22,003 bases of DNA from an uncultured Lachnospiraceae bacterium (GCA_910586315.1 CAJUIP010000047.1:1-22003), one strand, 5' to 3'. Positions 1 to 7,851 are shown, counted from the stretch's first letter. Notes: a model not told the origin generated them from the sequence alone. Program-made: numbers and translations.

Positions 1-23
1 AGCGGTGGGTTCGTAATAAATGA

Positions 24-52
24 TGTTGTTTGGGAGCTTCATGAAACAACCC
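24..52. other. Inverted repeat upstream of the toxin promoter
   Basis: GTTGTTT and AAACAAC form a 7-bp inverted repeat around a short loop. It lies about 20 bp before the -35 box of the toxin-gene promoter and has no T-run after it. It may be an operator or the remnant of a terminator of a gene outside the window; the sequence does not decide between these. Confidence 0.25.
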
Positions 53-73
53 TGACATATACACAACTTATGA

Positions 74-102
74 TTGTCTTTGCCCATACTCTATGCTAGA
101 AT
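74..102 (+). promoter_or_regulatory. Sigma-A promoter of the small toxin gene
   Basis: TTGTCT (74-79), a 17-bp spacer and TAGAAT (97-102) form a good sigma-A promoter. A TGC just before the -10 box gives an extended -10 element. Transcription would begin near 109, leaving a leader of about 60 nt before the start codon at 171. Strong signals for a 29-codon gene suggest a real transcription unit. Confidence 0.7.
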
Positions 103-170
103 ATTCCACAAGGATAACCGTGTTGCAGGGTGAGCTGACCTCTCATTTTTACAGAATGGGGGTGATGCCT

Positions 171-260
171 ATGAAAAATCATTTTGATTTTAAGGATTTA
201 ATGACCTTTGGTCTTTTCCTTTTGGCATTGCTTACATTCGTTTTTACGTTTTGTAAGTAA
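171..260 (+). CDS. Putative holin-like membrane toxin peptide, type I TA
   Basis: This 29-residue peptide starts MKNHFDFKDLMTFG and continues as one hydrophobic helix (about residues 11-27) ending FTFCK. The segment TFGLFLLALLTF is the pattern I know from the Firmicutes 'putative holin-like toxin' peptides (type I toxins of the Hol_Tox/TxpA kind), which insert in the membrane. GGGGGTGAT at 158-166 is a long match to the 16S rRNA 3' end and sits 4 nt before the ATG at 171; an in-frame ATG at 165 lies inside that site and is less likely. The gene has its own promoter and is closed by a two-way terminator facing an opposing promoter. The family assignment is by pattern memory; the coding call rests on the RBS, promoter and hydrophobic pattern. 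Confidence 0.68.
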   Translation: MKNHFDFKDLMTFGLFLLALLTFVFTFCK

Positions 261-264
261 CCAT

Positions 265-363
265 ACATAGAAAAACCACCCCTAAACTTTGACCGAGTAC
301 GGGGTGGATTTTTCTATTTCGCATTTTTGGCCAACCCACCTTGTGGGCGGTTGTTCCTTTTAT
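265..363 (-). ncRNA. Predicted antisense antitoxin RNA
   Basis: A leftward promoter at 370-398 should start an RNA near 363 that ends at the shared terminator near 265, giving about 100 nt. Its 5' part can fold as a hairpin (GCCCAC / GTGGG with loop AAG). It would overlap the toxin mRNA fully over the terminator hairpin, and its 5' end (AAAAGGAA) can pair with TTCCTTTT in the toxin reading frame (216-223). The layout, with convergent genes sharing a bidirectional terminator and short direct repeats, resembles the enterococcal par (Fst/RNAII) type I system. Inferred from sequence only. Confidence 0.55.
269..315. terminator. Bidirectional terminator shared by toxin and antisense RNA
   Basis: CCACCCC (276-282) pairs with GGGGTGG (301-307). 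The flanks AGAAAAA and TTTTTCT extend the stem by seven A-T/G-C pairs around one bulged A, so a U-run follows the stem on either strand. The loop is 18 nt. It lies 8 nt after the toxin stop codon. Confidence 0.75.
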
Positions 364-369
364 ATGTCT

Positions 370-398
370 AATATAACATGCTTCTCCTATTTTTTCAA
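370..398 (-). promoter_or_regulatory. Leftward promoter of the antisense RNA
   Basis: On the minus strand TTGAAA (393-398), a 17-bp spacer and TATATT (370-375) make a strong sigma-A promoter, with TGT directly before the -10 box as an extended -10. It fires towards the toxin gene. No reading frame with an RBS lies between it and the terminator, so a non-coding RNA is the natural product. Confidence 0.65.
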
Positions 399-399
399 G

Positions 400-757
400 A
401 AGAAAATCTTTTATCACATTCAAGAAACACTGTATTTATCAAGGCTCTTTATCGTGGGGAAGAGAAGAACATATCCGCAAGGGAGACGCGGTCTTGTTTG
501 GCTTCAATGGTCAGAAGGTGTCCAGTTCCTTGGCTTGCTTAAGCATATGATAGCACAAGGGAAAAAGCATCCTCATCGAAACAGAACGGTATTTAAGGTG
601 AGTTATATTGGTATTTTGTAACATATTTTACTTCGGGTCAACTCGTCCGAAGTGTCTATAACTAATTAAAGTATAAATTTTCATGATTATAGAAACACTC
701 TTACAATAGTATAATACCATTAGAAATATACAAGTCTGTAAAAACCTAAAATACCAG
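400..757. other. Stretch without a convincing gene
   Basis: The only long open frame (TTG start at 289, to 621) begins inside the terminator, has no RBS and gives a protein of no recognisable composition, so it is not called. A 7-bp inverted repeat ACTTCGG / CCGAAGT (628-651, loop of 10) has no T-run and could be an operator. TATAAT at 710-715 has only a poor -35 partner. The region could contain gene remnants, but nothing is supported. Confidence 0.5.
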
Positions 758-786
758 TTGAAAAAATATGAAAGTCATGATAGAAT
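758..786 (+). promoter_or_regulatory. Sigma-A promoter of carAB
   Basis: TTGAAA (758-763), a 17-bp spacer and TAGAAT (781-786). Transcription would start near 793, giving a leader of about 50 nt, too short for a PyrR-type attenuator. No terminator hairpin lies between the promoter and carA, so control is more likely at initiation. Confidence 0.7.
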
Positions 787-844
787 AGTAAAAATTTGGG
801 TCTGAATCTGAGGGATCCGCAGAGAAAGAAGAAAGGGTGGCGTC

Positions 845-1918
845 ATGAAGGCATATTTAATACTGGAAGACGGGACTGTGTTTGAGGGAACGAGCATTGG
901 TTCCGCCAGAGAAGTAATCAGTGAAATTGTGTTTAATACATCCATGACCGGTTATCTGGAAGTCCTTACCGATCCGTCCTATGCAGGGCAGGCTGTAGTA
1001 ATGACTTATCCGTTAATTGGAAATTACGGTATCTGCCGTGAGGATATGGAGTCCAAACGTGCATGGCCGGACGGCTATATTGTCAGAGAATTATCCAGAA
1101 CTCCCAGCAATTTCAGAAGCGGGGACACCATCAATCATTTCTTAGAAGAACAAGACATTCCAGGTATCAGTGGTATCGATACAAGAGCCCTCACAAAAAT
1201 ATTAAGAGAAAAAGGAACCATGAACGGCATGATTACCACCAACGGTAAGTATGATCTGGAGGAAGCGAAAAGGCGGATCCGGGAGTACACAGTGACAGGC
1301 GTGGTATTAAAAACAACCGTAAAGGAGCCGTATGTGATTCCGGGGGAAGGGAAGAAAGTAGCCCTTTTGGACTGCGGCGCAAAGAACAACATTGCCCGCA
1401 GTCTGGCACAGAGAGGCTGTGAGGTTACCGTTTATCCGGCAGATACTCCGGCGGAGGAGATTCTAAAGACGAACCCTGATGGAATCATGCTTTCCAACGG
1501 CCCGGGAGATCCGGCGGAGAACACGGAAATTATTCAGGAAGTAAAAAAACTTTATGCGTCCGACGTGCCGATTTTTGCCATCTGCCTTGGGCATCAGCTG
1601 ATGGCTCTTGCCACGGGCGCAAAGACCTATAAATTAAAATACGGCCACCGGGGCGGCAATCATCCGGTAAAGGATCTGGAAACAGGAAGAGTTTACATAA
1701 CATCCCAGAACCATGGATATGCCGTGGACGAGGAGAGCCTGGACCCGAAGGTGGCAGTTCCGGCCTTTTTCAATGTCAACGACAGGACAAACGAAGGCCT
1801 GAAATACGTGGGAAAAAATATTTTCACCGTACAGTATCACCCGGAGGCATGCCCGGGACCTCAGGATTCCGGGTACCTCTTTGACCGCTTTATTCGAATG
1901 ATGGAGGAGAAAAACTAA
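845..1918 (+). CDS. carA: Carbamoyl-phosphate synthase small subunit
   Basis: This is the glutamine amidotransferase subunit: it hydrolyses glutamine and passes ammonia to CarB for carbamoyl phosphate, the precursor of pyrimidines and arginine. Residues 1-150 form the CPSase_sm_chain domain (YLILEDGTVFEGTSIG, GYLEVLTDPSYAGQ). The rest is a class I amidotransferase with nucleophile Cys247 in FAICLGHQ and the His332/Glu334 pair in VQYHPEACPGP. At 357 residues it is a normal length for a bacterial CarA. AAAGGGTGG precedes the ATG. Its TAA overlaps the carB ATG by one base (TAATG), a sign of translational coupling. No key residue appears missing. Confidence 0.97.
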   Translation: MKAYLILEDGTVFEGTSIGSAREVISEIVFNTSMTGYLEVLTDPSYAGQAVVMTYPLIGNYGICREDMESKRAWPDGYIVRELSRTPSNFRSGDTINHFLEEQDIPGISGIDTRALTKILREKGTMNGMITTNGKYDLEEAKRRIREYTVTGVVLKTTVKEPYVIPGEGKKVALLDCGAKNNIARSLAQRGCEVTVYPADTPAEEILKTNPDGIMLSNGPGDPAENTEIIQEVKKLYASDVPIFAICLGHQLMALATGAKTYKLKYGHRGGNHPVKDLETGRVYITSQNHGYAVDEESLDPKVAVPAFFNVNDRTNEGLKYVGKNIFTVQYHPEACPGPQDSGYLFDRFIRMMEEKN

Positions 1919-4900
1919 TGCCAAAGAATCCAGATATCAAAAAAGTACTTGTGATCGGGTCAGGTCCTATCATCATCGGACAGGCCGCAGAATTTGACTA
2001 TGCAGGAACCCAGGCATGCCGCTCCTTAAAGGAGGAGGGGATCGAGGTGGTGCTTTTAAACTCCAATCCGGCCACCATCATGACAGATAAAGATATCGCA
2101 GACCGGGTTTATATTGAACCTCTGACCACGGAGGTGGTGGAACAGCTACTGATAAAGGAACAGCCCGACAGCATCCTCCCCACCCTGGGCGGCCAGGCAG
2201 GCCTTAACCTGGCCATGGAATTAGAGGAGGCCGGAGTCCTTAAAAAATATAATGTGCGTCTCATCGGAACCACAGCCCTTACGATAAAAAAGGCTGAGGA
2301 CCGGGAAATGTTTAAGGAGACCATGGAAAAAATCGGCGAGCCGGTGGCTCCCTCCGAGATTGTGGAAAGCGTCCAAGACGGTCTGGCTGTGGCCGCGAAG
2401 ATCGGCTATCCGGTGGTGCTCCGCCCGGCCTATACCCTCGGCGGCTCCGGCGGCGGAATCGCAGAAAATCCGGAGCAGTGCGCGGAAATTCTGGAAAACG
2501 GCCTGCGGCTTTCCCGTGTGGGCCAGGTTCTAGTGGAGCGCTGCATTGCCGGATGGAAGGAAATTGAGTATGAAGTGATGCGTGACGGCGCGGGAAACGT
2601 GATTACCGTTTGTAATATGGAAAACATTGACCCGGTGGGCGTCCATACCGGAGACTCCATTGTAGTGGCTCCGTCGCAGACGCTGGGCGATAAAGAATAC
2701 CAGATGCTCCGTACCTCCGCCTTAAAGATTATCACCGAGCTTGGAATTACAGGCGGCTGCAATGTACAGTATGCCCTGCACCCGGAAAGCTTTGAGTACT
2801 GCGTCATCGAGGTAAATCCCCGTGTAAGCCGTTCCTCCGCACTGGCGTCCAAGGCTACCGGCTATCCCATTGCCAAGGTGGCCGCAAAGATTGCCTTAGG
2901 CTATACTCTGGATGAAATAAAAAATGCCGTTACGAAGAAAACATACGCAAGCTTTGAGCCTATGCTTGATTATGTGGTGGTGAAAATGCCCCGCCTGCCC
3001 TTCGATAAGTTCATAAGTGCCAAGAGGAGCCTGGGAACCCAGATGAAAGCCACCGGCGAGGTTATGAGTATCTGCACCAGCTTCGAGGGCGGCCTTATGA
3101 AGGCCATCCGCTCTTTAGAGCAGCATGTGGACAGCCTTTTATCCTATGATTACAGCAAACTCACCACAGCCCGGTTAAAACAAGAATTAAAAAAGGTGGA
3201 CGACAGGAGAATCTGGGTCATTGCCGAGGCCCTGCGCCGCGGCTTCGATTATGAGCTGATTCACTCCATCACAAAAATTGACAACTGGTTTATCGACAAG
3301 CTGGCCATTCTGGTGGAAATGGAGCAGGCCTTAAAGGACGCCGGAACAGACCTTACGCCCGAGCTTTTAAAGGAGGCCAAGAGAATCGAATTTCCGGATC
3401 ATGTGATCGCCCGCCTTACGGGAATTTCTGAGACGGAGATTAAGGCCATGCGCCGCGAAAACGGCATCCGCGCCGCATATAAGATGGTGGATACCTGCGC
3501 TGCCGAGTTTGCCGCCGAGACACCTTATTATTATTCCTGCTTCGGCAGTGAAAACGAGGCGGACGGAGCTACAGACAAAAAGAAGGTACTGGTATTAGGC
3601 TCCGGCCCCATCCGTATCGGCCAGGGAATCGAGTTTGACTTCTGTTCCGTCCACAGCACATGGGCCTTTGAAAAAGAGGGCTATGAGACCATCATTGTCA
3701 ATAACAACCCGGAGACTGTTAGTACGGATTTTGATATTGCGGACAAGCTGTATTTTGAGCCCCTGACTCCCGAAGATGTGGAGAGCATTGTGGATATCGA
3801 AAAGCCGGATGGAGCTGTCGTGCAGTTCGGCGGCCAGACAGCCATCAAGCTGACCGAGGCCCTGATGAAGATGGGCGTTCCGATTCTTGGAACGGCCGCC
3901 GAGGATGTGGATGCGGCTGAGGACAGGGAATTATTTGATAAGATTCTGGAGCAGTGTGGGATTCCAAGACCTAAGGGACGCACGGTCTTTACGGCCGGGG
4001 AAGCCAGGGAGGCGGCAAAGGAGCTTGGCTATCCGGTTTTGGTGCGTCCGTCCTATGTGCTCGGCGGCCAGGGAATGCAGATCGCCATCAACGACGAGGA
4101 TATTGACGAGTTTATCGGAATTATCAACCAGATTGCCCAGGAACACCCGATTCTGGTAGATAAATATATTATGGGAAAGGAAATCGAGGTGGACGCCATC
4201 TGCGACGGTGCCGATATCCTGATTCCCGGTATTATGGAGCATATTGAGCGCACGGGAATCCATTCCGGCGACAGTATTTCCGTATACCCCGCACAGAGTA
4301 TTACCGAGGGGAACAAGCGGACCATTGTGGACTATACAGAAAAGCTGGCGCGGGCCCTTCATGTGAAGGGAATGATTAACATCCAGTTTATTGTGGACGG
4401 AGAGGACGTTTATATTATCGAGGTAAATCCCCGTTCCTCCAGAACGGTTCCCTATATCAGCAAGGTGACAGGAATCCCCATTGTCCCCCTGGCAACTCAG
4501 ATTATCTGCGGTCACACCATAAGAGAGCTGGGCTACACCCCGGGCCTTCAGAAGGAGGCCGATTACTTTGCAATCAAGATGCCTGTGTTCTCCTTTGAAA
4601 AAATCCGCGGCGCTGATATAAGCCTCGGCCCGGAGATGAAATCCACAGGAGAGTGTCTGGGAATCGCGAAGACCTTCAACGAAGCCCTTTACAAGGCCTT
4701 CCAGGGTGCGGGAATCAAGCTCCCAAGACATAAAAACATGATTATTACCGTCCGCGACTCCGATAAGGAGGAGATGGTGGACATCGCAAGAAGATTCAAG
4801 GCTCAGGGCTACCGGCTGTTCTGTACAAACGGGACGGCCAGGTATTTGTATGAGCACGGCGTGGTGACGATTCCCATCCGTAAGATTGAGCAGGAATCCC

Positions 4901-5118
4901 CCAATGTCCTGGATTTGATTTTAGGCCATGAAATTGATCTTGTCATTGATATTCCGGCCCAGGGCGCCGAGAGAAGCCATGACGGATTCATTATCCGCAG
5001 AAACGCCATCGAAACAGGCGTTACGGTTCTCACCGCCGTTGATACGGCCAGAGCGCTGGTAACCAGTATGGAAAACCGCGCACAGGAATTAACGCTTATC
5101 GACATTGCAGGAATATAA
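1918..5118 (+). CDS. carB: Carbamoyl-phosphate synthase large subunit
   Basis: CarB makes carbamoyl phosphate from ammonia, bicarbonate and two ATP, acting as a heterodimer with CarA in the cytoplasm. The protein shows the internal duplication of the family: a first ATP-grasp half (about residues 1-400, starting KKVLVIGSGPIIIGQAAEFDYAG), a linker/oligomerisation domain (about 400-550), a second half (from KKVLVLGSGPIRIGQGIEFDF) and a C-terminal MGS-like allosteric domain (about 935-1066, with NMIITVRDSDKEEMVDIA). At 1066 residues it matches the usual length. It is coupled to carA by a one-base overlap. Its last codons and stop form the first unit of a 33-bp tandem repeat, which is unusual. 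Confidence 0.97.
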   Translation: MPKNPDIKKVLVIGSGPIIIGQAAEFDYAGTQACRSLKEEGIEVVLLNSNPATIMTDKDIADRVYIEPLTTEVVEQLLIKEQPDSILPTLGGQAGLNLAMELEEAGVLKKYNVRLIGTTALTIKKAEDREMFKETMEKIGEPVAPSEIVESVQDGLAVAAKIGYPVVLRPAYTLGGSGGGIAENPEQCAEILENGLRLSRVGQVLVERCIAGWKEIEYEVMRDGAGNVITVCNMENIDPVGVHTGDSIVVAPSQTLGDKEYQMLRTSALKIITELGITGGCNVQYALHPESFEYCVIEVNPRVSRSSALASKATGYPIAKVAAKIALGYTLDEIKNAVTKKTYASFEPMLDYVVVKMPRLPFDKFISAKRSLGTQMKATGEVMSICTSFEGGLMKAIRSLEQHVDSLLSYDYSKLTTARLKQELKKVDDRRIWVIAEALRRGFDYELIHSITKIDNWFIDKLAILVEMEQALKDAGTDLTPELLKEAKRIEFPDHVIARLTGISETEIKAMRRENGIRAAYKMVDTCAAEFAAETPYYYSCFGSENEADGATDKKKVLVLGSGPIRIGQGIEFDFCSVHSTWAFEKEGYETIIVNNNPETVSTDFDIADKLYFEPLTPEDVESIVDIEKPDGAVVQFGGQTAIKLTEALMKMGVPILGTAAEDVDAAEDRELFDKILEQCGIPRPKGRTVFTAGEAREAAKELGYPVLVRPSYVLGGQGMQIAINDEDIDEFIGIINQIAQEHPILVDKYIMGKEIEVDAICDGADILIPGIMEHIERTGIHSGDSISVYPAQSITEGNKRTIVDYTEKLARALHVKGMINIQFIVDGEDVYIIEVNPRSSRTVPYISKVTGIPIVPLATQIICGHTIRELGYTPGLQKEADYFAIKMPVFSFEKIRGADISLGPEMKSTGECLGIAKTFNEALYKAFQGAGIKLPRHKNMIITVRDSDKEEMVDIARRFKAQGYRLFCTNGTARYLYEHGVVTIPIRKIEQESPNVLDLILGHEIDLVIDIPAQGAERSHDGFIIRRNAIETGVTVLTAVDTARALVTSMENRAQELTLIDIAGI

Positions 5119-5200
5119 AAGCCTGGCTTTTCTGCAGTAACAGGAATATAAAGGCTTGACTTCTTCGTAGTAACAGAAATATAAAGGTTCAGATTCTCCG
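5106..5200 (+). repeat. Three-unit 33-bp tandem repeat across the carB stop
   Basis: AATATAAA recurs at 5112, 5145 and 5178, exactly 33 bp apart, within longer similar units (GCAGGAATATAA, AACAGGAATATAAAGG, AACAGAAATATAAAGG). The first unit contains the carB stop codon; the later units keep the same frame and carry the same TAA. This looks like tandem duplication of the gene end followed by drift. No strong terminator is visible after carB; AAAAGC-CTG-GCTTTT at 5117-5131 is at most a weak hairpin. Confidence 0.75.
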
Positions 5201-5237
5201 CGATGAAATAGTAAACTTGCATAAGTGCCAGTATACA

Positions 5238-5326
5238 TATGCATATTTAGAAGTGAAAATGCATAAAAACTTATAAAATATCAAAAAAACACTTTACAAA
5301 AGAATATTTATGCATTATAATGCATA
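5238..5326. promoter_or_regulatory. Predicted ArgR (ARG box) operators
   Basis: An exact 18-bp palindrome TATGCATTATAATGCATA (5309-5326) covers the -10 box of the transporter promoter. It fits 16 of 18 positions of the Bacillus-type ARG box consensus as I remember it (AWTGMATWWWWATKCAWT). Two further ATGCATA half-sites lie upstream at 5239-5245 and 5259-5265, about 20 bp (two helical turns) apart. Binding at the palindrome would block RNA polymerase, as expected for arginine repression. No regulator gene is in the window. Confidence 0.6.
5293..5321 (+). promoter_or_regulatory. Sigma-A promoter of the amino acid transporter operon
   Basis: TTTACA (5293-5298), 17-bp spacer, TATAAT (5316-5321). 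Transcription would start near 5328, giving a leader of about 60 nt before the first gene. The -10 box is the centre of the palindromic operator. Confidence 0.8.
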
Positions 5327-5387
5327 CCATCAAAGAAATACAGAATACTGACACATTCAGTGAATACAGGAAGCGGAGGAGAGAATT

Positions 5388-6398
5388 ATGAAAAAAAGCG
5401 TATTAATTGCAATGGCAGCGGCCCTTTCTATGGCGGCTATGACAGGATGTTCCAACAGTAAGGATGCAGCGGCGACAACGGCAGCGGCAGCAGAGACAAC
5501 GGCGGCGGGAGCAGCGGCAAAAGCGTCAGGAACAGCGGCGGCAGAAGCGTCAGGAACAACAGCGGCGGGAGCAGCAGCGGCAGGAACAACGACAGCAGAA
5601 GCAGCCGGAGCAGGAGCCGCCGGGGAACAGAAAGAACTGGATCCCGACTGCCGCCTTGCAAAGGTTCTGAAAGCGGGAAAATTTGTAATCGGCACATCCC
5701 CGGACTTTGCTCCTATGGAATTTAAGGATGTAAGTTCCGGAAAGACTGAATTTGTGGGTTCCGATATCGAGCTTGCAAAATATATCGCCGATAAGCTGGG
5801 CGTGGAGCTGGAAATCAAGGCAATGGAATTTTCCGCTATCCAGCAGGCCGTTGCTTCCGGTACCATAGACGCAGGCATTTCCGGATTTGCATACACAGAA
5901 GAACGGGCCGAGAACTATGGAACCTCTGTTCTTTACAACGTGCAGCCCGACGATAAAGGACATACCTGTCTGGTTCTTAAGGAAAACGCCTCCGCATATA
6001 AGACAGCGGAAGATTTCGCCGGTAAGAAAATCCTGGCTCAGAACGCTTCCTTACAACAGAATCTGGTAAGCGCACAGCTTCCGTCAGACATCGCCTTCCA
6101 GCCGGTGACAGCTGTTACAGACGGGGTTATGATGTTAATTACAGGAAAAGCGGACGCTCTTGCGGTATCCTGGGATAACGGGGAAATGTTAATGAAGTCC
6201 TATCCGGAGATTGCAATGACGGAGTTTAAGTTTGACCATGAGGATGACGGGAACATTGTTCTGATGGGGAAGGAAGAGACAGAATTAATCGAGGCAGTCA
6301 ACGAGATCATTGAAGAGGTCAATGAGTCCGGCATTTATGCCCAGTGGACCGATGAAGCGCAGGCCCTTGCTGAAAAGCTTGGCATCGGCAATAATTAA
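5388..6398 (+). CDS. Polar amino acid ABC transporter, substrate-binding lipoprotein
   Basis: This is a family 3 solute-binding protein (SBP_bac_3) of the lysine/arginine/histidine/glutamine type, anchored outside the membrane and passing its ligand to the permease that follows. A signal peptide ends in lipobox MTGC with Cys21 as the lipidation site. Residues 22-80 are a low-complexity Ala/Thr/Gly linker. The binding domain follows, with FVIGTSPDFAPMEF, VGSDIELAKYIA and a long C-terminal lobe. SD AGCGGAGGAGAG precedes the ATG. The ArgR-like operator suggests arginine or another basic amino acid as ligand, but no ligand residue here proves it. Repeats in the linker DNA (AAGCGTCAGGAACA twice) could allow slippage. 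Confidence 0.93.
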   Translation: MKKSVLIAMAAALSMAAMTGCSNSKDAAATTAAAAETTAAGAAAKASGTAAAEASGTTAAGAAAAGTTTAEAAGAGAAGEQKELDPDCRLAKVLKAGKFVIGTSPDFAPMEFKDVSSGKTEFVGSDIELAKYIADKLGVELEIKAMEFSAIQQAVASGTIDAGISGFAYTEERAENYGTSVLYNVQPDDKGHTCLVLKENASAYKTAEDFAGKKILAQNASLQQNLVSAQLPSDIAFQPVTAVTDGVMMLITGKADALAVSWDNGEMLMKSYPEIAMTEFKFDHEDDGNIVLMGKEETELIEAVNEIIEEVNESGIYAQWTDEAQALAEKLGIGNN

Positions 6399-6415
6399 TA
6401 AAGGAGAACTCCCAG

Positions 6416-7105
6416 ATGGAATTTTTTGTGGTAATGGGAAAGGTCTGGAGTGAGTACAGCACCCTGTTTTTGCATGGTCTTGGCATGACATTGTACATGG
6501 GCGCTCTGACCGTAATGATTAGCACCGTATCCGGTTCTTTAATGGCAATGATGCGCCGCAGTAACTGGGGAATCGGAAAGTTTAAGCCTTTAAGCACCGC
6601 TGCCGCCGTTTATGTGGAAGTCATCCGCGGCACGCCGATTCTTTTGCAGCTTTATTTCTTCTATTTTATGCTGCCTCAGTGGCTTCCCTTCCTGGACTTA
6701 AGCGAATTTGCCTGCGTTATGATTGCCTGCTGTGTCAACTCCACCGCCTATGTGTGCGAGATCGTCCGTGCGGGAATCCAGGCTGTGGACATCGGTCAGA
6801 CGGAAGCCGCCCGTTCCCTTGGCTTAAACGGACGGCAGGCCATGCTTCATATTGTGATTCCGCAGGCCGTAAAAAATATTCTTCCGGCCCTGTGCAACGA
6901 GTTCATCGCCATTGTCAAGGAGACGTCTCTGGCCTCCACTTTCTTTATCGGCGAGCTGATGACCCAGTTTAAGACCATCAACGGCATTACGTTCCGCGTT
7001 CTTGAACCGCTTACCATCGTCGGCATTATTTACTTCCTGGTGACATTTGTTCTGTCCAAGCTGATCGCTTTACTGGAGAGGAGGATGAATGCAAGTGAAC
7101 GCTAA
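6416..7105 (+). CDS. Polar amino acid ABC transporter, permease
   Basis: This is a HisM/GlnP-type inner membrane permease of 229 residues with about five hydrophobic segments, for example near residues 20-40, 60-90, 95-115 and 195-215. The cytoplasmic EAA loop, which docks the ATPase, is clear: EAARSLGLNGRQAMLHIVIPQ. VIRGTPILLQLYF is another family motif. SD AAAGGAGA lies 8 nt before the ATG, 17 nt after the binding-protein gene. The gene overlaps the ATPase gene by 17 nt, so the three transporter genes are surely one transcript. Only one permease gene is present, so a homodimer is likely. Confidence 0.95.
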   Translation: MEFFVVMGKVWSEYSTLFLHGLGMTLYMGALTVMISTVSGSLMAMMRRSNWGIGKFKPLSTAAAVYVEVIRGTPILLQLYFFYFMLPQWLPFLDLSEFACVMIACCVNSTAYVCEIVRAGIQAVDIGQTEAARSLGLNGRQAMLHIVIPQAVKNILPALCNEFIAIVKETSLASTFFIGELMTQFKTINGITFRVLEPLTIVGIIYFLVTFVLSKLIALLERRMNASER

Positions 7106-7838
7106 TCATGAAATCATCCATGTGGAGGACTTACATAAATCATTCGGCAGCCTGCAGGTGTTAAAGGGCGTGACAGAGCATGTCTCGAAAGGAGAGGTGG
7201 TTTCCATCATCGGTCCCTCAGGCGGCGGAAAAAGTACCTTTCTGCGCTGTTTAAACCTTTTAGAGGTGCCGGATTCCGGTCATATTTATTTTGAAGGGGT
7301 GGATATCACCGATAAAAATGTGGACATTAACCTGCACCGCCAGAAAATGGGAATGGTATTCCAGCATTTTAATGTGTTCAACAACCTGACCGTCGGTAAA
7401 AATATTACCTTGGCTCCGATGCTTCTTGGAAAGAAGACCCAGGCGGAGGCGGACGAGATGGCAAAGGAGCTTTTGGACCGGGTCGGCCTTTATGATAAGA
7501 TTAACCAGTTTCCGAAAAAGCTGTCCGGCGGACAGAAGCAGCGCCTTGCCATCGTGCGCGCCCTGGCCATGGAGCCGGATGTGATGCTGTTTGACGAGCC
7601 CACGTCGGCCCTGGATCCGGAAATGGTAGGAGAGGTTCTCCATGTTATCAAAGAGCTTGTAAAGACCGGAATGACCACCGTGATCGTGACGCATGAGATG
7701 GGGTTCGCAAAAGAGATTTCTGACCGGGTATTTTTCATGGACGGCGGAATCATCGCCGAAAAAGGCAGTCCCGACGAGGTCTTTAACCATCCGGAGAATC
7801 CGCGTACACAGGAATTTTTAAGTAAAGTATTATATTAA
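7089..7838 (+). CDS. Polar amino acid ABC transporter, ATP-binding protein
   Basis: This is a GlnQ/HisP-type ATPase of 249 residues that powers uptake. It has Walker A GPSGGGKST (residues 42-50), a Q-loop region MGMVFQHFNVF, the ABC signature LSGGQKQR, Walker B VMLFDEPTSALDP and the switch histidine in VTHEM. The start at 7089 lies inside the end of the permease gene, with an SD (GGAGAGGAGG) inside that gene, so translation is coupled. Length and motif order are typical and nothing is missing. Confidence 0.96.
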   Translation: MQVNANHEIIHVEDLHKSFGSLQVLKGVTEHVSKGEVVSIIGPSGGGKSTFLRCLNLLEVPDSGHIYFEGVDITDKNVDINLHRQKMGMVFQHFNVFNNLTVGKNITLAPMLLGKKTQAEADEMAKELLDRVGLYDKINQFPKKLSGGQKQRLAIVRALAMEPDVMLFDEPTSALDPEMVGEVLHVIKELVKTGMTTVIVTHEMGFAKEISDRVFFMDGGIIAEKGSPDEVFNHPENPRTQEFLSKVLY

Positions 7839-7851
7839 CGGGAGGCAGACT

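Noticed and set aside
289..621. Open frame of 110 codons after the toxin locus
   Set aside because: It begins with TTG inside the terminator, has no RBS, no recognisable domain and runs across the leftward promoter.
623..757. PyrR attenuator or ARG box before carAB
   Set aside because: The predicted leader is only about 50 nt with no terminator hairpin, and the A/T-rich words here do not make a convincing ARG box dyad.
3931..4857. Long open frame of 308 codons opposite carB
   Set aside because: It lies wholly inside the well-supported carB gene; long antisense frames are common opposite codon-biased genes and this one has no recognisable motif.
5437..5697. Leu/Pro-rich and Gln/Arg-rich open frames over the lipoprotein linker
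   Set aside because: They are products of the low-complexity Ala/Thr codons of the linker read in other frames.
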